A DNA stretch of 64,000 nucleotides from Anniella stebbinsi (taxonomy: Eukaryota > Chordata > Lepidosauria > Squamata > Anniellidae): the NCBI GenBank assembly GCA_029215795.1, contig JARDYH010000001.1:199461654-199525653 (forward strand). The letters run 5' to 3'. The translations under genes were made by a program, and so were the position numbers. Under the pieces are notes generated by a model that saw only the letters and a program-made list of their open reading frames with translations, searched no databases and had not been told where the DNA came from. Positions 14,277 through 26,380 of this stretch are shown here, piece after piece. Numbering within the stretch: the first letter of the stretch is position 1; each line of letters opens with the position of its first letter.

Positions 14277-17200
14277 ATGGTTGAATAAGTTTGAATTCCT
14301 CATACTGTCGAAACCTTCCTCTATTTTCAACTCCGTTTTCGTGTTCTTAAGCTCTTTATATACACAGGGCCGCATCCAGTGCCGGCAGTCTGCCGGTGCT
14401 AAATACATTTTTTGCAAGTGGAAATGAACGCCAGGGCAAGGGGAAGCTAGTGCAACCCCAGAAACTAACCCACACTGGTGCTTCTGGGATGGGGTGAGTC
14501 TGCTCCGCTGAACTGTCCTATTCTGAAAGCATTAGCTTAGGCAGTGGAAGATGGTAGGGCTGTGAAGCCATTCTGGGTTTCAGTCGGAAATAGCCAGAAC
14601 TTATAGGTGCTATCCAACCCTCAAAATGAGTTCAGTACCTTGGACAGCTCCTTTAGAGTTCTGGCTGGTTCCGACTGAAACTCAGAACGGATTCACAGCC
14701 CCATTGACATCAGAGCCAACAGCCTCCACTGAATTTGGGCAAACTTCCATTTGCATTAGCGTCCATTTTTGCTAGTGCCTCGGCAGCGTTGGATGCTGCT
14801 TAATGCCACAGAGTGTTTTTCATGGTGCAATGAATAACATTAACCCAAACTAGATCAAGCTATCCTTGAACTCCCAGCGCAGGGCTGACAGCCGCTTAGG
14901 GGGTGTGACTTACCGTAGATTGGGAAAACAGTGGGGGTGAAGTGTCCTCTCCTCACCGATGCCACTGTTCCAGTTTGGTTTGGAGCCCTTCTTCAAAGCA
15001 CAGCTGCTTTTAATGAAAACAAAGATCTACTTATGGATTTGCCTTGTCACATGTCCTTTGGTCCTTAAGCAGGCATCAGAGGAGGAAATGAGAACCTAAT
15101 AGTGTCCTAATACTGCACGGATGGGAAATCCTTTCTGATGTGTTATGTTATAATGATCTTAGACAGTGATAGTATTGAAATGAAATGTATTTGGTATTTT
15201 TTTGCTCCCTGATTGACTTAAAAGATGAGGAGACTTTTGAGTCTGGTAAGTATAAGTCTTTCCACAATTCTGGTTGCTAACCATACTTTTGCTAATTGTA
15301 AGAGTCTCCAAAAAAGAGGTGATTAAACTACCATTCCATCTTTAAAGTAGGGTGTGTGTGTGTGTGTGTGTGTTTGTGTGTGTGTTTCTAAAAAGCTGCT
15401 GCTTTCTCTGTGTTGTCTGAGCCAGACCTGGAGATTTTAACAAGCAAAATAAGACACACTTGAGACAAATTAGGTTCTCTTCTCATTACCAGAAGTGTTT
15501 ATTCAATGTCTTATACATACGGTGAAAATTGTAGAACTGTGCAAGGGTCACAGAGGACAGCTGGAAGGTAATGAGATTACATTACGTAAGTGTAATTGAA
15601 GGGCTAATCTACTTCATGGCATCCTTATTACTCTTGGTGATGGAGGATACCAGGATGAATTCGCCGCTTGGATACCAGGATGAATTTGCACATTAAAAAT
15701 AAATGTAGGGCAGGTCAGATATAATATCTGATGCATATCTATCTGTGAACTGAGAAGATTGGGCTTAGAGCAACTGTGAATAAAAGCAGTAATTATGAGG
15801 TATCATGCTGCTGTTTGTAAGGAACCATTTTTTTTCAGAACAAACAAGCTTTTAAAAAAATATTTACCAAGTATATCCTGAGGTGATGGTGTTGTTTTTT
15901 TCCAAAATTGTTCAGACTTTTGCAATCAATTAGGTGACATGTTGGCCTGGTTTGCACATAATGCTAGCCCGCAGTTTATTTAAAACTATTTTTGTTGCCC
16001 TACCAGAGCTTGTGTGCCAGAAAATTGAACAAACAATTATTTGTTTTTTTTTCAGTCCCTAGATTGTTTCCCTCCTCGTTCACCTGCTCCCTCCCTGTAT
16101 CCCAACTGTCTTTATGACATTACAGTACAGTACTGGCATGTGAAGATGCTAGGTGGTTTTTTTTACCACTCTTGCCCACTGCCTCTGTAGCCCACGATTC
16201 AGGATTCACATGTAATGACAACTCATACAGTTTGTTTGCACATGACAACAAACAATAGGTGGTTGTGCGTGAGCGTGCCCGTCTCTTCCACTTTACAGAA
16301 CAACCCACTATCGGCTTGTGTGGCTGGACGGTCAAACCCAGATCACTGTGTTTTTTAGGAGCTAAACCACCCAGCAGTTAGTCCATGGCTTGTTGGGTTA
16401 ACCTCTGGGTTGTTTAGCCCCTAAACAACCCAGTGGTCTGAGTTCACATGTCATGCTGCACAGACTACAAAGTAGCTGATTGTGGGTTTTGCTGTAAAGC
16501 AGAAGAGGTGGGCACCCTGCAGGCAGCATACAAGCTCATTCACAACAACCCCGTTGGATTGTCATTACATGTAAACCAGGTCATGGTGTCAATGTGTGGA
16601 CCAACTCTCCCATTAGGCAGAGTGAGGTAACAACTTCAGGTGGCAGACTCTGGTGGGGAGCAGCAGTGGCAGCCCTCCAGTTATTCCCCTTTGTTGAAAG
16701 ATGGAGCTGTGTGTGCCATATGGCTTGTCCTACAGCTTCTAAACTAGCCTGGGGCAGAGAAGGACACTGTCTCGTCACTAGTGTTGAAGTAAAATTCATT
16801 TTCAAGTCCAGTTCACTTCTGCACATGGGATGTGGAAGGTGCCAACCTGTCCTTTGCCTCATGCAGCAAAATGTCTTGGGCCGGCCCTGCACACCTTTGT
16901 CCTCATCCAGGAGTCCCAGTGCACTAGAATCCACAGAGCTTAGCTTAAGGGCAAGTCTACATTTCTTAAAAGGCTTGAAGTGCCAAGAGACCGAAATTGA
17001 TGCCGGTGGGAACTGCTCTGCTTTGCCTGCATAGGCCTTAATGTATCTTGCAGGAGGAACTACGAGATAAACATTGAGCAATAATGAAGATTTTTAAAAA
17101 GAAAAAAATGATCAGATTGGGATTGAAGTGAGATTGGGGGCGGAGGAGGCGGATTACTCAAGGGGGTTGCACAGAGTTGAGCTGGGGAGGCCCTTCAGCG

Positions 17201-20200
17201 TCAGCAGACATTGGGAAAGAAAGGTGGATATGTGTGGTTGGTAGACGTTTTGAATGTACTATTAAAAATGGTCATCTTCAGTGAAAGGCTGCTGCAGCCA
17301 TACTGAATGATCTGTCCTTCCTGCTATAGTATGTCAAATGTGGCCTTGAACTACTCAGAGCCCTAGTTTTTAATCTGAGTCTTCCTATTCTTATATTTTT
17401 GTGCAAAATACCAGAGGAGCTTAAAGAAGGTAACTTTAAATTTTCCATTCTCCTCTAGGTGTTAAAAAGTAGGTTGTTAATCATTTGTTTATAACTAGGG
17501 GCATATACTGTACAGAATGATACATTTATTGATTCATTCCAGTCAAATAAATATGCAGATAAATAAATGTACAGGATAGCCCAAGATTGGGTACTGATGT
17601 ACATTTAGCAAACGTATGTTTGCCCAATGATAACACATCTGTATGATGTAGTCAGAAGTAGGCAATCTGGTGACTTCCAAATGTTTTAGACTACAACTCC
17701 CATAATCCTTTCCAGTTGGCTATGCTAGCTGGGTCTTATGGGAGTTGCAGTCCAAAATTTTGGAAGGGCACCATTCTACATATACTTTTTTAGGTATATC
17801 AAGGAAGATTTCGTGCTGTTGTGCGTTCACTAACTAAAAGGTGAAAGTGATAGGATGGTGGACGTGTGTTAGTGCCTTAACTTTGCGGAGTGTCCTGTTC
17901 ACCACCTGACTGGTATCTTGGCATGTTTGATGTGTGCTTGGGGAATAAATACAGTCCTGGGCAGATGTTTGCTATGATGAAAGTACTGTTTCACGTTCCC
18001 TACTTTTCATATAGTAGGATGTTCCAAAGCAGCTTGCACAGTCTGGGTCCTTGGGAGGAGAGAATATTGGCAATGTAATAAATGTGTTTGTTTGTTTGTT
18101 TGTTTTACAAGCACACAGGTTGAGCTAGCCAAATCCAGCTGCTTTTTTTTTTTTTGGTCTCTGGACCCACATCCAGATCAGGCAGACTAATTTCATAGCC
18201 TGCAGGTGGATGATCTTGCATGTTGTGTTTTATATAGGCTGACCTAGTGTGCTTCCAGACAGAGGGGTCCAAGCACCAATTATTGGAAGTCATTGTACAG
18301 CTATTCCTTATTTTCTTTCTTAATGGATTTTCTGCAGTTAAAAAAAAAGACAGAAGAAGCTGTCTATGTGGGAAACCATAGGAGGATTACACATGGATGG
18401 CGACAATGTCTGGACCCCACCCTATACAATTCTGTGAATGAGGCAGGGCAATTGCAGGATAAAGCCTCATCTGGAAGCGAACCTAGTAGACAATTTAGAA
18501 AGTGCCTATTATTCTCCAAAGTTTAGCAAACTAAATAAGAAATAAGAATTGGGTTCAGACGACACAATAACTAACAGTGGGTTAAATAGTCAATGACTGG
18601 TTATTGTGTCATCTGTCAGGACTTTTTCACACTATGGTTGGTTATTCGGCTGAACTAACCAGTGCAAATAATCAACTCTGTGCAGAGTTGATTATTTGAA
18701 CAACCGTTGGTTATCGTGTCGTGCACCATTGACTATTTCTTCATACACAGTTGGTTATTTTCGGTGACTACAGAGTCCCCTGGCAAGAGCGACCAAAGCA
18801 GTTGCTGCCCCTCTAGTATAGCTGGCAGAACTCGCAATGGCTGATCAGATATCAGTGGGAGGACTGAGAGGGGGGAGAGAGAGCGTGGATGTGTTAAACA
18901 CACTGTTGAGTAATAGTCAACTCGACGCTGCCTTAGTCCACACCACGGTTGATTATAATCATGTTGTGTGGGAAGTACCCCCTCAATAATCAACGGTGGA
19001 GTTAACTATTAACCCACCGTTGATTATTGTGTTGTCCGAACGCAGCCAGCATAATATAACTGAGTAGCGGGGCTATAAAAAAAAGACAAAACATAACAAT
19101 ACTTACTGTTGTGAAGAGTTGCTGCTGCTTCTATAATTGTTACAGCCTCTTTTGAATGTTTGATGCTAGGCGTTTTGAATTAGTCATTAGTCTCCCTTTT
19201 GGTGGCATGATTATTAATTAAAACTATACTCTTTTTCATCTTTTAAATGAAAGAATGGGTAAAATGCTACAGTTCTGATAATCACTGTGCTTTTTCCTTA
19301 TCCTTCCCCACTTTTTATATGTTGCTGTTTTCACATTACAGAAGAGGAAGAATTCAGTGGATCTGGTCAGCAGGTCTTCATTAGTACGTAGTTATTTTGA
19401 GAGACTGAAGAATTGGTGTGTGAACTCTTGCTGGGCTGCCAAAGTAGTTCACTGTCATTCTTATTTGAGAAATGTTCACCCTGTGCGTTGTTCCCAAATA
19501 TTCCTTTACTTAGTTCCGCTTTGCTATTTTCCTACAAGCCTCCAACAGTTCACTCTTTTATAAAGTTTTTGGGTTTTTTGTAGTTCTTTCCTGAAAATAA
19601 GTTTCTAGCTCTTATGGCTATATCTGTTTAATAAAAATTATAGCATTTCCACTGACTTTGACAAATAGACTGTTTAGAAAGATATGCAAATGGCCCTGAT
19701 AATTTTATTAGTGTAGTAATGTAGAACATGGAATAAATAAGATAGATGCATGAACATTTGAGGAATTAGTACAGATTACAAAGTGCTTCATATTTGTTGC
19801 TGAGTTTCGTCCATTTTTTAGACAACTGTAATGGGGTGTAGCAGTCTGTAAAACCCCAGAATCTTAAATTAAACAAAATATCTCATTTTAAAGGGTCATT
19901 CTTTAGTAAGAACCTTACAAAATAAATGCATCCTAGTACAGCCCGGACACAGGTTTTACCATCTCAGTGAAAACTAAAATACCTATTGACCGTGAAAACA
20001 AAATGCAACTTCTGCAATCAGAGACCACATTCCAATGAATATCACATGCTGTCAACCAGAGATGCACAATCTTTTTGGCCCCAAGGACCACATGTACATA
20101 CACACAGGTACTCACACCTACATACCATTGATCCTGATGCAGTAGCCCTTTCTTGCCCAAGTAGCAGCAGGGAGAGAAGGATCTACATTAGGCTCTCTGG

Positions 20201-20392
20201 GAGACAGAGTAGAGAGTGCAGATAGGGGTGAAGTTATCAGCAGTGGCAGCAGGACCGGTCCTACCATTAGACAGAGTAGAGTAGTCACCTCAGATGGCAG
20301 ATCCTGCAAGAGAGAGCTGTGTGTGTCAAGAGGCCTGCCCTGTACTCCATAAGCTAACTTGCTGCCGGAGGGAGAGGCGGGTAATAAATAAA

Positions 20393-20434
<42 letters not shown>

Positions 20435-23400
20435 AGTGTAATGGAAGATGCCCATCACTTCCAAGCCAGCTTATGAGTTGTCCAGAGGCCTCTGAAAGCA
20501 GAGGAAAAGACAAGATGGGCCATCGTCTATTCCAGCAGATCTGTTCTTATATTTTTTAGAGAAACTTAAAATCGGCACCCAGATTTCACTGTCACCTTGG
20601 CACAAGTAGAAATGTGGGTGCAAGAAGGCGGCTCTAGCCAGTGGTGAGAAAGAGTTTGTGAACCCCCCTTCAGATTGTCACATATTTCCAACCTGAAATG
20701 TTATTAGATCTTAATCTAACCCCCATAATCCTAAATAAAGAACAATAGATCACCTTATTAAACAAATGGCACACAACCATGATGCTTTTTCAATATTTAT
20801 TTATCCACAACTGATTCAATACCCATATGTGAAAAAGTATGTGAATCTTTAGATTCAGTACCTGGTGGCACCTCCTTGAGCAGCAATGACTTCGAGTAAG
20901 CGTTTCCTGTAACTGCTGGTCAATCTCATACCCGTTTTGGGGGACTTTGGCCTATTCCTCCTTACAGAACTGCTCCAACTCAGTGACATTTGAGGGCTTC
21001 CTTGCATGAACAGCTCGCTTCAGGTCCTGCCTCAACATTTTGATGGGGTTTCGGTCCGGATTCTAAAACACGGAACTTCTTCTTCCACAACCATTCTTTT
21101 GTAGATCTGCTTGTATGTTTAGGATCATAGTCTTATTGTATGACCTACTTCTGCTCCAGCTCACAAGATGGATGGCCTGACATCCTCCTCTACAATCTTC
21201 TGATACACTGCAGAAGTCATGGTTATGACAATGCTGGCAAGCCATCCAGGTCTTGTGTTTGTGAGAGCAGTGGTTTCCTCCTGGCTATCCAATCATGAAC
21301 ACCATTCTTGTTCAGTCTTTTTCTGATCGTTGAGTCTTGAACACTCACATTAGCCAAGGAGAGAGTGGCGTGCAGATCCTTGGATGTTACTCTGCGGTTC
21401 TTTTTTTACTTCCTGGATGATGCGCTGGTTTGTTCTTGGAGAGATTTTGGTAAGATGACAGCTTCTCGGTAGAGTGATTGTGGTCTTGAACCTTCTCCAT
21501 TTGTAAACTATTGTCTGACAGTGGATTGGTAGAACCCCAAATCCCAAGATATGGTTTTCTAACCCTTTGTAAGCTGATGAGCAGCAATAACTGCATTTCT
21601 GAGGTCCTCAGAGAAATCATTTGGTCGTGGCATGACATGTTTCCACATAACCATATGGTGAAGATTCTAAATATTCCCTTTAATCAAGCTGATGCAACCA
21701 GGTGTTCACTTACTTTTACACATACCCTGACTTACGTACTCATTGTTTGCCTAATTTAAATGTCATTTTATTTCACAAGACATGGAATTAGTTAATATAA
21801 ACCCCGTTGGATATCTAGAAAAGGACTGGTTTTGATTCACAAAGGCTATCATGTTAAAACTATGAAATTTCCGAAATTATCATTAGGGATCACAATTTTT
21901 TCTCACCACTGTAAAGGGTGGGGCATAATAATGGGATATCATCAGGAGTTCCAGGAACTGATGCAGAAGGGAGGGAGCCTCGGAAGGGTCAAAAATATTG
22001 CAGGCTGGCCCTGCTAGCCTATCAAGTGGACCCATCCAGTCTTTTCAGTGACCATCTTTTAAAGGTCTGTACACTTCTGCTTTCCTCAGCTGGTTTCCGG
22101 AGAAGCATGCGCCTGTGTCGCAGGAAATCCCACAACAGCCATCTCCCATGTTACGCCCGTTGTCCCAGCGGCTGCTACAGTGCTGTAGCAGCCCCTTATG
22201 AGGAGGTGGTGCGATACCAGAGGCTCCCCGGGGATCGAAACAGGTTAATTGTCCTCGTTGGTAAGTTGCAACAACTTAACTCTATTCTGGTGTATAATAA
22301 GATGTTATTGTGGTGGGCCTGAGCTCAACACAAAGAGGGAGGACTTGGATTTGTCCAAGGGAAACGCACCTACTCATAGTAGCTGGGGAAGTATGCAGGT
22401 AAGTTGCCAATTAGTAGAGTAGGTTAGGGCCAGCTCTACCATTAGAGAGAGTGAGGAAGCCATCTTGGGCAGCTGACTTTGGGGGTCATGAAAGGGCAAC
22501 AAAATGTTTGTTGTTTCACTTACTATTTTGGTGTTTGTTTGTTTTTAACTGTATGAAAAGGGGAGAAGTGCTTATGGGATTTTTGCTTCAGGTGCAAATA
22601 TACCTTGACCAGCCTTGGGTACTATGCACCTTGGTTTGGAAGGGAGAGGCACTGGTTACTGCTCAGGGGGCAAAGTGCTGTGGGCCAGCTTTGGAGTGGG
22701 TCTTTGCAAGCTAGCAAGGAAGTCACATCATGTGATCTTCTTTCAGCCTGAGGACTGAATTCAATTTTGGAGAAGCGCTTGGGAGCCACCGTCCCATGGT
22801 GGGTGGGGCCCGAAGGCAAGAGTAGGCAGAGCCAAAATACAAAAATTGCCAGCATATTATATCTTAAAGCTCTTGTTGCTAGTATGTAAGCCTTAGAGGA
22901 GGCATTTCAACCTTTTAGAATGGGCAAAAATGGCACAAAAGCCTGGAAAGAGCATTCATGAGAAAGAGGGTGGCACCAAGGGCGTGGCTATCTGGGGACC
23001 TCCAGGGGACTGGATTGAGACCCCAGGCAGACCAGTTTTGGCCTATAGGGCTCAGGTTTGATACCCTTGATCTAGGAGCCTTATGATCTCTGCCCTAGTT
23101 CGGGAAATAAATAGCTCTTCTTCTTTGACACGTATAACACATTGTACTAGGAGGTGTAATGTTCTCTTTCAATGCCTAGCTGTTCCTTTCTTGAAATATT
23201 CAGGTCCTTCAGGTGTTGGAGTGAACGAGCTACGGCGGCGGCTTATTGGAATAAACCCTCATTACTTTCAAAGTGCAGTGCCACGTATGTGAGATTTTGT
23301 GTTGGTGTTCTTAATTCTAGTAGTGGAAGGAGAGGGAAAAGCAAAGCCCCACAAAACTTGTCTTGTCTTAGTAGCCTGCCATTATTTCCAGTTGCCACTG

Positions 23401-25267
23401 ATGTCACCCAGAATCCTTTATAATGCACAGAAGGACTTGGGTGAAAGGTTAGTCTCTCTCTCTTCAAGAGCAATGAAAATCTCTCTTGCTGCTTCTGCGT
23501 GTCTCCAAAGCCAATGCAGAACGAGAGGCTGAGACTCCTGTCCTCCACATTCTTTTCATTTGCTAGAACAGGGGTGGCCCAGTCTCAGAGGTGTCATTTT
23601 GTTGTTAAGGAATTGGAAGTCGGAAATCCTTACTGCAAATTACCCAGAATTCTGTTGTCAGATCCCATGCTTCCTTCTGCTACCCCTGCTCTAGCACAGG
23701 TGTGGGCAACATGTGGCCTTCCAGATATCGTTGAACTGCATCTCCCATCAGTCCTAGCCAGGATAGCTAATGGTGAGGGATCATGGGAGTTGCAGTCCAA
23801 CAGCATATGGAGGGCCACATGGTGCCCATGTCTGTGCTAGAGCAGGGGTGGCATAAGGAAGAATAGGATCTGCCAATTCAGTTTAATCTCTACTCTGTGA
23901 TGGCGATCTCATGTGGCCAGGCTGTAACATGATTAAAATAGGGTTGGATCTATCAATCAATTTTGAAATATGTTATGCTGACAGGAGTTGGTTTCAAAAG
24001 AGCTTTTGTGTGCATTTGGACGTCATTACTTTTCTTCTTTGCTGCTGCCCTGGAGGATGTTCCTGAAAATCCTCTGAGCAGCTTTGTGGGTGGTGTGCGG
24101 AGCTGAGGTAGGAAAGGGAAAATGTCAGAATTCTGATGCACATGTGACGGTTCCCCAGAAGGCCCCTTTGGATCAAGGCCACAGCTTTGAATTTCAACGA
24201 TTGGACAGACAAGTAAAGTATTAGGTACTTCGTTTAAAAAAAAAAAAAAAAAAGTTCTATCCTAATAATTATTTACAGGTGAAGTAATATATTTTTTAAT
24301 CCTTATTCCTTGTAAACAGATACAACCCGTGCTCAAAAGAGCTATGAAGTGAACGGCCGAGAGTATCACTATGTACCAAAGGAAACGTTTGAAAATATGG
24401 TGTACACTCACAGGTAGTTCTTAGGTTCACATTGGTTACCCTTCTTCTTCCGTTATGTTTCAAGGTCATGCGGTTACAGACATGGACTGTGGAGTTAGGT
24501 ATTAATGTCTGCCATAGGTTTCCTAATTGACATGTAAGAACTATATAATACCTTTAGTTGATGCTGCCGTTTGCTGGGGTAAACATGTAAAGTGCCGGAG
24601 AGAATTGTATGCTTTCAGACATGCAGTAGATGTGTCAGTCTCCCTATTCACATCAAATTCTTCAAGGAATTGAGGACAGTGTAAAAGAAAAATGCATCTT
24701 GCAAAACTATTGGTTTTAAAGCACTTTATGATGCTGTGCCAAATGTTACCTGCTGCGTGGCTGCAACATAGTTTTATCATCATTGATCCAGTTAACAAAA
24801 TACTCATTGAGTATTACCAATGTAAATAGTACTATATTGAACATAATCAACCCATGAGGAGGAATGGACAAATCTGTCTTTCACTTTTGATAATATTTGC
24901 ATTTTTTTCAAGCACAAGTTCATTCCGTCCTTTTCCTATACCAAAATCTGTCTCTGTGAGTCCAATTATTTATGTTAGAAAGAGCGTGCAGGGGCGGAGA
25001 GTGAAACCATCTTCCCTCCCTGGCTTTACTTTGCTGTACTCTCTGCTTTAAGCACTTTTCTCCCAGCCCAGCGTAACTTATTTCCAGTATCAGCAATGGA
25101 CTAGGAGATAGCAGGGATGGGCAACCCGCAGCCCTCAGCTTAATTTCAAAAGCCCCCTCTGCAAGCGATCTGTCCCTCCCTTGGCAGCCCACTGGGCACA
25201 GGAGGGAGGGAGGGAGGGAGGGAGGGAGGGAGGGAGGGAGGAAGGAAGGAAGGAAGGAAGGAAGGAA

Positions 25268-25320
<53 letters not shown>

Positions 25321-25730
25321 GGGGTTAACCTTGCCCACTTTGGGCACTGGCCCCGTCGGCATGTGGCCCCTAGCAAATTGCCCCCACAAGGGAATGTGGT
25401 CCCTGAAAGAAAGAAGATTCCCTATCCCTGAGTAAGAGCAATGGAGCCGCTGAGGTAAGGTAGGAAAGAGGGGAAGGTTTTTCTCCTTTCCCCTGCATGT
25501 ATCGTAAATAAGAGACACAGATGCACACCTGCCTTCACATTTATATGTCAACGGGACAGGCATATGGACAGCTGTTCCTTCATATCTCGTTTGACCCTGA
25601 AGATGTTTTTAATAATGTATTTGTTTTTATCTGTTTTAATGGTTTATCTATTTTATGATTTTTATATTTATATTTATTGTTGTTCCCCGCCTCGATCTGG
25701 ATGGAGAGGCGGGTTAGAAATAAAATAATA

Positions 25731-25770
<40 letters not shown>

Positions 25771-26343
25771 AATACAAGTCTTATTTAAAATTGTTTTAAA
25801 TCTCTGTCCTACTGGTTTTCATTTGAAGCAGGCTCTCTGATCTTGCTCCTCTCTCTCCTGTTCCCTGTTTTACCACCCTTGCAGAATGTTGGAATCCGGA
25901 GAGTACAAGGGCAATCTTTATGGCACAAGCATTGATGCAGTACGTACAGTACTTGATGACGGGAAGATCTGTATAGTGGATTTAGAGCCTCAGGTGAGCC
26001 ATGTGGAGAACTGTTAATGTCAACATTTCATGGGCTAAACTGTGAGTTCTTCTTCGTGGTCTCTGTGCATCACACATATGGGCTCGCGCCGACGCCGAGC
26101 CTGCTTCCGGGAAACTTAGCTAGCTTAGACTTTTGGCGGGAACCCCTCCCCCCACCATCCTACCGCGCATGCTCAGGGCTCCCGCCTCTCCTTTTCCTCA
26201 GTTCTTCTTCGACCGCTTCGCAGTAGCCTCGCGGGAGACTTCTCTGGTACGTTGTACCTGTTTTGAGAAAAAAGAAGATAGTTATAGTTAGCTTAGGCTG
26301 TTTTTTCTTCAGTAGTATAGTTAGTAAGTTAGTTAGTTAAGTT

Positions 26344-26380
<37 letters not shown>

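Noticed and set aside
16581..17081. 146- and 166-codon ORFs on opposite strands
   Set aside because: They overlap in both strands across dispersed repeats and show no domain or splice signal that fits MPP4.
19342..19365. Shorter version of the 42-nt MPP4 exon ending at CTG|GTCAGC
   Set aside because: It keeps frame, but the donor is weak and the longer form preserves the GQQVFI segment that matches human GQKFFI; kept only as a possible isoform.
21387..21638. Host gene reading [10 protein letters not shown]... on the - strand
   Set aside because: It is the N-terminus of the Tc1-like transposase within paired inverted repeats, not a host gene.
25146..25563. ORFs of 76-142 codons rich in Ser/Phe/Leu/Pro or Lys/Glu
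   Set aside because: They are readings of the tetranucleotide repeat tract and have no start context or splice support.
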